Shown: piece after piece, positions 14,844 to 14,883 of the stretch
Layout: every line of letters starts with the position of its first letter
How positions within the stretch are numbered: position 1 is the stretch's first letter
From: an uncultured Oscillospiraceae bacterium
GTDB lineage: Bacteria; Bacillota; Clostridia; Oscillospirales; Oscillospiraceae
Assembly (NCBI GenBank): GCA_900756715.1
Contig: CAAELC010000139.1
Span: 1-14,883, forward strand
Reading direction: 5' to 3'
DNA: 14,883 nt
Notes under the pieces: generated by a model
The model's input: only the letters and a program-made list of their open reading frames with translations
Databases searched by the model: none
Told to the model about the DNA's origin: nothing
Program-made: the position numbers and the translations under genes

Positions 14844-14883
14844 CCAGTCGGTATCATTGCGTTTATACGAGAGGCGTTTTTCG
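14844..14883 (+). other. Downstream stretch at the window end
   Basis: Forty bases follow the last stop codon and end in GAGGCGTTTTTCG. A T-run of five is present at 14877-14881, but no convincing stem precedes it. The GAGGCG segment could be one arm of a hairpin cut by the window edge. Confidence 0.2.

Noticed and set aside
14831..14883. Intrinsic terminator after the last gene
   Set aside because: AACGC at 14835-14839 can pair with GCGTT but only over 5 bp with a large loop; the T-run is present but the stem is not convincing before the window ends.

Overview
The window reads as one rightward gene run from a Gram-positive, probably gut-type member of the Bacillota, class Clostridia. The evidence is a SipW-type signal peptidase, several SipW/TasA-type export signals, strong AGGAGG-like ribosome binding sites, frequent TTG and GTG starts, moderate GC and a giant BspA-type leucine-rich repeat protein. 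The order Oscillospirales is plausible, but this is inference from gene content only. All eight supported genes lie on the plus strand, and the long minus-strand open frames are antisense shadows.

Layout: (1) 1-1137 is the 3' part of a McrB-like AAA+ ATPase. (2) 1157-2884 encodes a partner with a DUF2357-like N-terminal half and a coiled coil of about 255 residues. (3) 2911-6328 holds four genes for short exported proteins, each with an N-terminal hydrophobic segment ending in an AWF or AWI motif. (4) 6339-6884 encodes a SipW/ER-type signal peptidase I with a Ser/His active site. (5) 6868-13734 encodes a 2288-residue exported protein: SipW-type signal, TasA-like N-terminal domain, beta-helix-like stretch, very long BspA-type LRR array and one C-terminal InlB/Flg_new-type repeat. 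(6) After a 173-base gap with three inverted repeats, 13908-14843 encodes another exported protein, related to those in (3), which looks like an abundant major subunit.

Working model (inference): this is a dedicated surface-fibre or matrix locus of the TasA-SipW kind. It carries its own peptidase, several paralogous small subunits and a giant LRR adhesin whose N-terminal domain may let it join the same fibre. Three of the small proteins (genes at 2911, 3828, 13908) share a central VRVA...WxPN signature. These three plus the 4841 gene share a C-terminal WxEGxD signature. The most unexpected feature is the McrB-like ATPase and coiled-coil pair directly upstream with only 19-26 base gaps. This suggests a link between an NTPase/coiled-coil module and the exported fibre genes, although chance proximity of a restriction-like gene pair cannot be excluded. 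The operon promoter and the start of the first gene lie outside the window.
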